In this document: positions 1-7,228 of the stretch, piece by piece
How positions within the stretch are numbered: the first letter of the stretch is position 1
Layout of the letters: each line of letters starts with the position of its first letter
Made by a program: the position numbers and the translations under genes
The notes under the pieces: generated by a model
The model's input: only the letters and a program-made list of their open reading frames with translations
Told to the model about the DNA's origin: nothing
Database searches by the model: none
Assembly (NCBI GenBank): GCA_020027875.1
Contig: JAHRHA010000059.1
Location: 1 to 34,455 of the forward strand
Source: Micromonosporaceae bacterium
GTDB lineage: Bacteria; Actinomycetota; Actinomycetes; Mycobacteriales; Micromonosporaceae
Length of the DNA stretch: 34,455 nt
Direction: 5' to 3'

Positions 1-2765
1 GCAGCCACCAGCAGCCCACCCGCCAATGCCGCCGGCAGCAGGAGGACGTACAACGACGCGAGCCGCCAACTCGCGAAGCCGGCCTGCAGCAGGAAGAAGA
101 TCAGGATCCCCGCGCCGATCACGTAGGCCCACACCCGGAGGTCGGAACTCGCCTGCTCCTGACCCTCTCCGAGGACCTCCAGGTGGTGCTCGCGAGGGAA
201 CGTGACCTGCTGGAGGCGGTCCTCGACCTCGTCCGTGACCGCGCCCAGACCCCGTCCGCGCACATTGGCGACAACATCGATGCTGCGAGATACCTGGTCA
301 TGCGTGATGATCTCCGGCCGAGGAGCGATCCTCACGTCGGCAACGTCGCCCAGGCGCACCTGAGTCGGCCCGCCGCCAGGGCCACCGACCGGCGCGTCGA
401 TCAGAAGGTCCTTGATGGTAGAGAGGTTCTGGCGCAACGCGGGGACGCCCCACACGACGACCTCGAACACCTTCTGATCCTCGAAGAGGCTGCCGGCGAC
501 GGTCGCCGCCACCAGGGTCGCGGACGCCCGGCGCACATCGCCGGGTTTGAGGCCGTACTTCGCTGCCTTGGCGACGGACACCTCGATCTCCACAGTGGGC
601 GCGTCCTGCGCCGCCCTTACCCGTGGTTCGGAGACACCGCCGATGCCGGAGACGATCCCGAGCACCTCCTGCGCCTTGGCCCGGAGAACCTTGTAGTCAT
701 TGCCGTAGATGCGCACGACCAGGTCCTCCGCGACACCCCTCGCCACCACATCCCGGATCCGCTTGTCCGAGTAGGTGATCACGTCGCTGTGCACCCCGGG
801 ATAGCCATCAACCACCTGCTGGACGGCGGCGAGAGTGGTGTCGTAGTCGGCCGCCGGGTCGATGCTGAGCCACACCTCGCCAGAGTTGATGTTGACAATC
901 TGGTCCGATGCCAAGGCACGCCCGGTGTGGGCACCGACGTTGCGCACCCCGGGGACGGCCCGCAGTTCCGAGGTGACCGCGGAAGTGATGCGGTTCATCT
1001 CCGTGCGCGAAGCACCGGGCGCGGCCTCCCAGCTGATCAGCAGATCCCGCTCTTGAAGCGTCGGCGACACCGGCCGCCCACCGAGGAACGGCACCGCGAT
1101 CAGGCCCGCCACCACGACCAAGCCGAGCGTGGCGTAGGACCACACAGGCCGGCGGAGCAGGCCGGGCAGCAGCGCGGCGTACGCCCGCTCCAACCCTCGG
1201 GCCAGCGGTGACTCGCGGTGCTGCAGCGACGTCCGGGAGAGCAGAAGCGTCGCCAACACCGGGGCGATCGTCAACGCGACCACCAGGGAAACCGCCGTGG
1301 CGACCAGGAAGCCCTGTGCGACCGGGGTGAGGAAGGCACCACTCACCCCGTCGAGGATGAAGAGAGGCACCACCGAGACCACGGCGATCACCGCCGCCAC
1401 GAAGAGCGGCCCGCGCATCTCGACGACGGCCGCACGTATGGTGTCAACGACGGGTTCGTCGGATTGCGCCTCGCGGCGCTGCCGTAGATGTCGCGTGATG
1501 TTGTTGACACCGACCACGGCGTCATCGACCAGAATGGCCAGCGCCATCACCAGCCCCGCCAGGGACATCATGTTGAGGCCGACGCCGAACCATGACAATA
1601 CGAGCACCGTTACCGCCACCGACGCCGCGATCGTCACCAGGCTGACCAGTGCGGTGCGCCAGTTGAAGAGGAAGGCGCCGAGCACGAACAGCAGGAGGAT
1701 GGCGCCGAGGATCAGCGTGGTCGTGAGGTTCTCGACCATCGTCTCGATGAAGGTGGCCGGCCGGTATACGGTCGTATCCATCTCCACGTCTGGGAGGCCC
1801 GGTCGCAGTTCGCCGAGTGCGGCCTCCACGTTCCGGGTTACCTCCGAGACGTTGGCCCCGGGGAACCTCTCCACCACCAGCATGAGGCTGGGAGTGTCCT
1901 CGACGACCGCGTCCCCGATAAGAAGCTGGTGGTCCTCGACGATCTGAGCGACGTCACCAAGCAGTACCCCCCGGTCCTCGGCGCCCTCGATGGTCACCTT
2001 GGCGAGATCCTGCGCGGTCTTGATCGGCTGGTTGTGCTGGATCTCGATCCGCTGGTTCGCGGTGTCGATGAAGCCGCCCAGTCCGGGCGTCGACGCCTCC
2101 ACAAAGGTCAGTGGCGAGACCCAGAGCGCGTTCGCCGACGTCCGCAGGACCTGGTCCAGCGTGACACCTTTCGCCATGAGCTTGGACGGATCGACCTGCA
2201 CCTGCAGCTGCCGGTCGCGGAATCCCCAGATGGCCACGTTCGCCACGCCGGGAACGCTTAGCAGGCGGGGAACGATCGTCCATCGGGACAGTAGCGACAT
2301 GTCGATCAGGGATCTGTCCGTGGAGGAGAGTCCGATCATCATGAGCCGGCCGGTCGACGACAAGGGCTGCACGACCAGCGGCGGCCTCGACGAGGCGGCG
2401 GGTAGCGCGGGCGCCATGGTGAGGCGCTCCTGAACCACCTGCCGCGCGCGGATCGGATCGGTGCCCGGCTCGAAGGTCATCTCCATCGACGACAGTCCCG
2501 GGATAGTTCGAGACTCGAGTTTGGCCAGCCACGGGATCCCGTTGAAGAACTCGTTCTCCATCGGGTTGGTGATCAGGTTCTCGACCTCCTCGGCGGACAA
2601 GCCGAGGGCCTCCACCTGCACGTCCACCCGCACCGGTCCGAACTCGGGCAGGGCCTCCACCGAGCTATTGCGAAGCTGCACGAAGCCGAAGGCCATTAGG
2701 GCCACGGCGACCGCAAGGACCAGACGTTGGTACTTCTGGCTCGACCCGACGATCCATCGCATCAT
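1..2765 (-). CDS. RND efflux permease, CusA/CzcA-like (3' end outside window)
   Basis: Inner-membrane proton-driven efflux pump of the RND superfamily. The reading frame is open from an ATG at 2765 to the window edge, giving 921 residues of an expected roughly 1,030-1,060. The first transmembrane helix lies at about residues 12-30 and is followed by a porter domain with the usual ALPEFGPV and DPSKL-type segments. The TM2-TM4 block ends in ILVDDAVVGVNN; D414-D415 match the proton-relay aspartate pair of AcrB-type pumps. The second porter half follows, then the start of the C-terminal helices at the edge. An AAAGG ribosome site precedes the start; a second ATG follows immediately. Overall it looks closest to CusA/CzcA-type (HME) permeases, but the DD pair is more like HAE pumps, so the substrate (metal or organic) is open. 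No adaptor or outer-membrane factor gene is visible; only a SARP gene lies upstream on the same strand. Confidence 0.9.
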   Translation of the reverse strand, partial: MMRWIVGSSQKYQRLVLAVAVALMAFGFVQLRNSSVEALPEFGPVRVDVQVEALGLSAEEVENLITNPMENEFFNGIPWLAKLESRTIPGLSSMEMTFEPGTDPIRARQVVQERLTMAPALPAASSRPPLVVQPLSSTGRLMMIGLSSTDRSLIDMSLLSRWTIVPRLLSVPGVANVAIWGFRDRQLQVQVDPSKLMAKGVTLDQVLRTSANALWVSPLTFVEASTPGLGGFIDTANQRIEIQHNQPIKTAQDLAKVTIEGAEDRGVLLGDVAQIVEDHQLLIGDAVVEDTPSLMLVVERFPGANVSEVTRNVEAALGELRPGLPDVEMDTTVYRPATFIETMVENLTTTLILGAILLLFVLGAFLFNWRTALVSLVTIAASVAVTVLVLSWFGVGLNMMSLAGLVMALAILVDDAVVGVNNITRHLRQRREAQSDEPVVDTIRAAVVEMRGPLFVAAVIAVVSVVPLFILDGVSGAFLTPVAQGFLVATAVSLVVALTIAPVLATLLLSRTSLQHRESPLARGLERAYAALLPGLLRRPVWSYATLGLVVVAGLIAVPFLGGRPVSPTLQERDLLISWEAAPGASRTEMNRITSAVTSELRAVPGVRNVGAHTGRALASDQIVNINSGEVWLSIDPAADYDTTLAAVQQVVDGYPGVHSDVITYSDKRIRDVVARGVAEDLVVRIYGNDYKVLRAKAQEVLGIVSGIGGVSEPRVRAAQDAPTVEIEVSVAKAAKYGLKPGDVRRASATLVAATVAGSLFEDQKVFEVVVWGVPALRQNLSTIKDLLIDAPVGGPGGGPTQVRLGDVADVRIAPRPEIITHDQVSRSIDVVANVRGRGLGAVTDEVEDRLQQVTFPREHHLEVLGEGQEQASSDLRVWAYVIGAGILIFFLLQAGFASWRLASLYVLLLPAALAGGLLVA

Positions 2766-3028
2766 TGCCGGAGACCTTTCATTGGACAATCACCAGCGCC
2801 CGTAGGCGCCCAGATGCTGAGGGTGACCCGTGCTCCTCATGCCACGCTCATAGCTTTCTCACACTGTGCGCATGGCCCCGCTGACATTCGGCTTGCAGTC
2901 CGATCCGGCCGAACCTTGGCGTGTGCCGAAAAAGCGATAGGGCGGCAACGGTGCAGCGCGCTATGCGGGACGAAACACGCGACGCCGGCCACGGTGGCGG
3001 CCTCGCGTCCCGGTGCCTCGTCGGTCGA

Positions 3029-3871
3029 TCAGGCTGGCGCCGCGAAGGCCACCGTCGGCAGTGGCACGTGGCGGGCTTGGCCAGCAGGTCGGGGCAGGTC
3101 GAGCGCCGGCTCCCCGCGAAGGATGGCGGTATGTAGCTTTTGGAGCTGGAGCTCAGGTTCGAGCCCAAGCTCATTGACCAGCTGGCGGTACGCGGCCCGG
3201 TATATGGCCAGGGCGTCGGGGGTGCGGCCAGCCCGGTACAGGGCAAGCATCAGCCGGCCGAGCAGATGCTGCCGGTGTGGGTACAGCGCGGTGAGCTCGA
3301 TGAGCTCGTCGATGACCGCCCAGTGCCGGCCAAGCCGCAGCTCCGCGTCCAGGCATTCCTCCATCGCCGCCAGCCGCATCTCTTGGAGGCCGCCGAACAA
3401 CTGGGCGGCCACTTCCGGTGATGCGGCGTCGGCAAGCGGAGGCCCATGCCACATGTCGAGCGCCTCTCGCAAGACGGCGACCTTCTCGTGGTCGTTGGTT
3501 GCGGATCGAGACCTTGCGACGAGAGCCCGGAACCGGTGAGCGTCGACCCGCATCGGGTCTGCCCGCAGTACGTAGGTCGACCCCTGCGTGTCTATCTCCA
3601 CGCCATCGCCATCGGCCGCAGCCTTGGCGAGCAGGGCTCGCAGTTGCGAAATGCGAACGTGAATCGCATGCTGTGCGGTGTGCGGCGGTTTGTCCGACCA
3701 GGTCAGCGCGACCAGGCGATCAACATGTACGAGGCGATTCACGTTCAAAGCCAAGACGGCCAGCAGAAACCTCTGCTTTCGGGGCCCGAGCTGAAGCTGC
3801 CCCTCCCGTGCCCAAGCCTCCACCGCACCCAACAGACGAAACTCCACGGCCACCCCTGCGCGGCTATCCAT
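3029..3871 (-). CDS. SARP/AfsR-type transcriptional regulator (short form)
   Basis: A 280-residue regulator of the Streptomyces antibiotic regulatory protein family. Residues about 8-100 form an OmpR-like winged helix (GPRKQRFLLAVLALNVNRLV, then an HAIHVRISQLRALL recognition region). Residues about 105-250 form a bacterial transcriptional activation domain with the typical WHGPPLAD, LYPHRQHLLGRLMLALYRAGR and ELGLEP signatures. There is no NB-ARC or TPR extension, so this is the DnrI/ActII-ORF4 size class. SARPs bind direct heptamer repeats near the -35 region and activate nearby genes. The ATG at 3871 has an AGGAT ribosome site. It lies upstream of the RND permease on the same strand with a 263-bp gap and is divergent from the GH99-like gene. 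The target genes are not known. Confidence 0.9.
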   Translation of the reverse strand: MDSRAGVAVEFRLLGAVEAWAREGQLQLGPRKQRFLLAVLALNVNRLVHVDRLVALTWSDKPPHTAQHAIHVRISQLRALLAKAAADGDGVEIDTQGSTYVLRADPMRVDAHRFRALVARSRSATNDHEKVAVLREALDMWHGPPLADAASPEVAAQLFGGLQEMRLAAMEECLDAELRLGRHWAVIDELIELTALYPHRQHLLGRLMLALYRAGRTPDALAIYRAAYRQLVNELGLEPELQLQKLHTAILRGEPALDLPRPAGQARHVPLPTVAFAAPA

Positions 3872-4156
3872 TAACGGATCCTAAGTTGATTCAGTTCGAG
3901 ATCGTATCCAGGAATCGTGCCAACATCGACCTGACGGACGGGTAACGGACAATCAACCGAAGTGACAGAATCTGCGCTCGGACGTTTTGTTGACGAATCC
4001 CGAACGCGACGAGTTCCACGCGCTCGGGTAGCCGGGCGCCGCAGTGGAACGTGCGGTGGTCCGGGTCCGCGACGGCCCGTCCTGACCTCGCCCCGGGGTA
4101 CGACGTTCGGCGGCAGTGTACGGTGCTGCGAAGGCTACCTAACGGAGTGAAGGAAT
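3872..4156. other. Divergent intergenic region, SARP / GH99-like gene
   Basis: No convincing gene is present. A short open frame (3962-4150, plus) has no ribosome site and an arginine-rich, unrecognisable product. Apart from the heptamer repeats, no clear -35/-10 pair stands out. It must hold the promoters of the two divergent genes. Confidence 0.6.
3933..3961 (-). promoter_or_regulatory. Candidate SARP-binding heptamer direct repeats
   Basis: On the plus strand three related heptamers occur with an exact 11-bp period: GACGGAC at 3933, AACGGAC at 3944 and AACCGAA at 3955, separated by 4-bp spacers. This geometry is the known signature of SARP operators. The site is 61 bp upstream of the SARP start and also faces the divergent GH99-like gene, so autoregulation or control of either side is possible. 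The repeat is seen directly; its role is inferred. Confidence 0.45.
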
Positions 4157-4195
4157 CTGAGCAAGCAGAGGCACGCAGGCAAGCGCTCGTTACGT

Positions 4196-5233
4196 TTGGG
4201 CGGCGGTCGACTGATCGCGCTCGTCGGGAGTCTGCTCATCGTGATCGGCCTGACCGCGTTCCTGCGCCCGTGGCCAGATGGAACAACACCGGCCACGGCG
4301 ACCCGGACCCCGCGGACGGCGACGGCGCCCACATTGCCAGCCACGGCCACCTCGACAGCGACGGCGGCAACCCCGACGCCGGCCGCGCCGACGCCGACGA
4401 CCAACAGCCCGCTCGACTGGCAGCCGTCTTTCCCGATCCGGGCGGCGTTCTACTACCCCTGGTTTCCAGAGGGCTGGAATCAGCAGGGCATGAGACCTTT
4501 CACCCATTACCACCCGTCGCTCGGCCGCTACGACGTGAGGTCGCCGTCGGTGCTCGCCGCGCACATCCACGCCATGCGGTACGCGGGTTTGCAGGCCGGG
4601 ATCGCCTCATGGTGGGGTCCCAAAAGCCTGACCGACCGCAATCTTGCACCGCTGCTCAAGGGTGTCGCGGGCCAGCATTTTCGTTGGAGCGTTTACCACG
4701 AGGCGGAAGGGGAGCGCGACCCCACGGTCAGCCAACTCACTGCGGACCTGACCTACTTACGCGACCGCTACGGTAAGGATCCGCACTTCCTCCGGATCGG
4801 TGGCCGTTTCGTGGTGTTCGTCTATGCGCAGCCGCACGACGGCTGCGCGATGGCGGACCGGTGGAGGCGTGCCAACACGGTGGGCGCCTACGTCGTGTTG
4901 AAGCTGTTCCACGGGTACAAGACATGCCCGTCCCAACCGGACGGTTGGCACCAGTACGGTCCGCTGACGGCGGTGAGCGACCACGCACCTTTTTCGTATA
5001 GCGTGTCCCCCGGCTTCTGGAAGGCCAACGAACCCACGCCGGGGCTGAAGCGCAACCTGGACAACTGGCGGCAGGGTCTGCGAGACATGGTGGCGTCCAA
5101 GGCGCGGTTCCAGCTGATCACCACTTTCAACGAGTGGGGCGAGGGCACCTCGGTCGAGTCCGCCACCGAGTGGGCGAGCCCCTCTGGCATGGGTGCGTAC
5201 ATCGACGCGCTGCACGACATCGTCGGTGGGTAG
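4196..5233 (+). CDS. Membrane-anchored GH99-like glycoside hydrolase
   Basis: Probable extracytoplasmic glycosidase of the GH99 (endo-alpha-mannosidase/mannanase) or related WbsX-like fold. An N-terminal hydrophobic helix (about residues 5-22) is followed by a Thr/Pro/Ala-rich spacer (about 28-72) and one catalytic barrel (about 80-340). The barrel opens with AAFYYPWFPEGWN, contains AGIASWWGP and ends with FNEWGEGTSVES. E313 and E316 of this motif match the spacing of the catalytic glutamates of GH99. The listed start is TTG 4196. A CTG at 4157, 9 bases after a GGAG ribosome site, would add 13 residues including a basic N-terminus (SKQRHAGKRS) and gives a more natural signal anchor; I think it may be the true start. 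Residue 188 is encoded by a rare TTA codon. It converges on the phosphoesterase lipoprotein gene. GH99 identity is fairly secure, the substrate is not. Confidence 0.8.
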   Translation: MGGGRLIALVGSLLIVIGLTAFLRPWPDGTTPATATRTPRTATAPTLPATATSTATAATPTPAAPTPTTNSPLDWQPSFPIRAAFYYPWFPEGWNQQGMRPFTHYHPSLGRYDVRSPSVLAAHIHAMRYAGLQAGIASWWGPKSLTDRNLAPLLKGVAGQHFRWSVYHEAEGERDPTVSQLTADLTYLRDRYGKDPHFLRIGGRFVVFVYAQPHDGCAMADRWRRANTVGAYVVLKLFHGYKTCPSQPDGWHQYGPLTAVSDHAPFSYSVSPGFWKANEPTPGLKRNLDNWRQGLRDMVASKARFQLITTFNEWGEGTSVESATEWASPSGMGAYIDALHDIVGG

Positions 5234-5294
5234 CCGCCCGGCGTCGGCGCCCAAGCCGGTCCGTTACGTCGTGCCCAATCCCGGCCGGTCGGCG

Positions 5295-6341
5295 TCAGTG
5301 GCAGGTGCCGCTGCCGGAGTCGGTAAAGGTCTTGCCGGCCTGCGGCACGAAGCGCCAGTCGTACCCGTTCTTTTGAAGGGTTAGCTTGAGCACCCCGAAC
5401 GTGCCGGTGCTGCGCACCTCGCTGTTGGGCTGAACGCCGGCGAAGGCGTAGTGGTTCTTGCCGCCAGTGCCGACCACGAACTCGCGGACACCGCGCCCTG
5501 GGTCCAGCGCCCCGCCCGGGGTCTGGGGCGCGAACCGCTCGTAGTTGTGCTCATGCCCGGAGAGCACCACCTCTGCCCCGTAGTCGTAGAGCGCCTGGAA
5601 GATCGGGCGCATCGCCGTATGGTTGCCGTGCTCGGCACCGGAGCTGAAGAGCGGATGGTGCCAGTACGCCAGGGTGCATCGCTTGCTAGACCGGGTGAGT
5701 TCGCCGCGCAACCACTTCTCCTGCGCCGACCCAGCTTCGCAGCCGCCGACCTCGCCGCAGTTGGAGTTGATCACGATGACGTGCCAGGAGCCGAGATTGT
5801 ACGAGTAGTAGCCCTTGCCCGGAATGCCCGCCGCCGCACCGAAGTAGCCAAAGTAGCCGCTCGCTGCCGGCGTCAAGTAATCGTGGTTGCCCACCGCAGG
5901 CCTGGTCCGAGCCTTGTATCTGCCCCAGGACGGCGCATAGCAGTCGGCGTATTCGCTCGCCGACCCGTTGACGTACGCGTTGTCGCCGAGTGTCGCAACT
6001 GTGCCGGCGATCCCGCTCAGCAGGTCAGCGGTCGCCTCGTCGCCGGAGGAGCTGCATGAGGCAATGTCACCCGCCGCGACGAGCACGAGGTCCCCGCCCG
6101 ATTTGGCGACAGGCTGGGTGCCGGTGGTGGTGGGCTGGGTGCCGGTGGTGGGCGGGCGGCTTGGGCTTTGGCTGTGGCTTGGCGAGACAGTGGTGCTCGA
6201 AGAGGTCGCGGGATCCGTCGAGGGGAGAGAAGGTGTCGCTTGCGCCGACGACCCGGCGGCGGCAGAGCAGCCGGCTACGGGCGCCGAGATGGCCAGCGTG
6301 ATCAGCCCGACGCTTGCCCAAACGAAGATCCCACGCTTCAT
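5295..6341 (-). CDS. Calcineurin-like metallophosphoesterase lipoprotein
   Basis: A 348-residue exported phosphoesterase. The start chosen is ATG 6341, because it gives a compact lipoprotein signal MKRGIFVWAS...APVAGC with lipidated Cys25 and has GGGGGTGA 11 bases upstream; in-frame starts at 6362 and 6389 would only add residues ahead of the signal. Residues 26-82 are a Ser/Thr/Pro linker with a duplicated TTGTQP unit. The catalytic domain shows all metal-ligand motifs in order: GDIAS (D92), GDNAY (D120), GNHDY (N152, H153), WHHPLF (H228) and GHEHNYERF (H263, H265). It resembles purple-acid-phosphatase-type enzymes and is a close paralogue of the catalytic domain at 20235-22271, sharing INSNCG and the FGVLKLTL-like tail. 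The substrate is unknown. It diverges from the glycosyltransferase cluster across the 887-bp region with the tandem repeat. Confidence 0.88.
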   Translation of the reverse strand: MKRGIFVWASVGLITLAISAPVAGCSAAAGSSAQATPSLPSTDPATSSSTTVSPSHSQSPSRPPTTGTQPTTTGTQPVAKSGGDLVLVAAGDIASCSSSGDEATADLLSGIAGTVATLGDNAYVNGSASEYADCYAPSWGRYKARTRPAVGNHDYLTPAASGYFGYFGAAAGIPGKGYYSYNLGSWHVIVINSNCGEVGGCEAGSAQEKWLRGELTRSSKRCTLAYWHHPLFSSGAEHGNHTAMRPIFQALYDYGAEVVLSGHEHNYERFAPQTPGGALDPGRGVREFVVGTGGKNHYAFAGVQPNSEVRSTGTFGVLKLTLQKNGYDWRFVPQAGKTFTDSGSGTCH

Positions 6342-6484
6342 TACGGTGACCGTCACCCCCATCGACGACCGAGTCGTTGAACGTGCCACAACGAACGGCC
6401 CGCTCCCATCATCCCCGGCATGTCAACCAACGAGGCGGATCAGACATCGGTCCGTCGCCCGGCCTACTCCACTGCGGACAGATC

Positions 6485-6887
6485 CCCTTCGGTGCGATCC
6501 GAACCATATCTGACTCCGCGCGTACCGACGCCCTTGTCCATAAGTGCCTCTTAGAGTCGGCCCAACGGTCAAACTTCTCCGTCTGGATCAATAAGGCGTG
6601 ACACAAGAGCCGCGGAATGCGCGCTGGCTTTCGCGCAATGCTCCAGCCATTGTGAGGCTTTCCAGCGACGTCGAGCTTTGATCCAATTCACCTCGGTGCG
6701 ACCCGAACCATGTCTGACACGGCGCGTACCGACCCACTAGTCCGTACGTGCCTCCTAGGTCGGCCTAACGGTCAAACTTTACCGCCGAGTCTCTAAGGCG
6801 TGACAAGGGAGCGGAGGATTGCGCGCTGGCTTTCACGTGATACTCCGGCCATGTGAGGCTTTCCGGCGACGTTGAGCTTTGATCCAA
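6485..6887. repeat. Two imperfect tandem copies of a ~200-bp non-coding unit
   Basis: Bases about 6485-6686 and 6689-6887 align nearly end to end with a 201-204 bp offset. Shared blocks in order include CGTACCGAC, AACGGTCAAACTT, TAAGGCGTGACA, GCGCGCTGGCTTTC, TGTGAGGCTTTCC and GAGCTTTGATCCAA. Small indels and scattered substitutions make the copies roughly 80% alike by eye. No reading frame is conserved between the copies, so conservation seems to be at DNA or RNA level. The duplication lies between the divergent metallophosphoesterase lipoprotein gene and the glycosyltransferase operon, so a regulatory role is plausible but unproven. Confidence 0.8.
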
Positions 6888-7228
6888 ACGCTTAGGCAAT
6901 GGTCATCCGTTAAGAGAGCGGCAATCGTCACGCCTCAGACCCGTACCGCTATGGAACGGAACCGTGACGTATGTCGTCTACGGCTGGCACGTTCTGTCGT
7001 GTTCACGACTGGTCTACGTTGGACACTCTCCGTTCACGCGCCGTATCATCTATCTCCACGCGTTGTTCAACATGCGCGCTCATTGGCCGAAGTCTGAGTT
7101 CCTGTCCCGCACCTAACTCACCAGCGCCCCGGCTTCGGCCGATGCCGCATGCACGTAATCGGAACCTCCCGCATCTATTGGCGCGGAGTTAGCCCAAGCG
7201 CACCCATTCCGCACCCAGGGAAGGTTTC
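6888..7228. other. Gene-free leader region of the glycosyltransferase operon
   Basis: About 340 bp with no credible gene and visibly lower GC than the neighbours. A GGAAGG ribosome site (around 7218-7223) serves the ATG at 7229. I see no clear -35/-10 pair, no recognised riboswitch fold and no tRNA. With the duplicated unit before it, this makes a long 5' regulatory region. Confidence 0.5.

Noticed and set aside
183..1211. Long plus-strand open frame under the RND gene
   Set aside because: Its product is Arg/Asp/His-rich with no family; the minus strand encodes a continuous RND permease whose codon pattern and motifs fit.
3962..4150. 62-residue plus-strand open frame upstream of the GH99-like gene
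   Set aside because: No ribosome site, Arg-rich composition and no recognisable domain; it overlaps the likely CTG start and leader of the GH99-like gene.
5451..6059. 202-residue plus-strand frame inside the metallophosphoesterase lipoprotein
   Set aside because: It is antisense to a gene with every catalytic motif intact and has no export signal or family of its own.
6485..6887. Idea that the tandem 200-bp units are remnants of an insertion sequence or attachment site
   Set aside because: No terminal inverted repeats, transposase fragment, target duplication or tRNA gene is visible.
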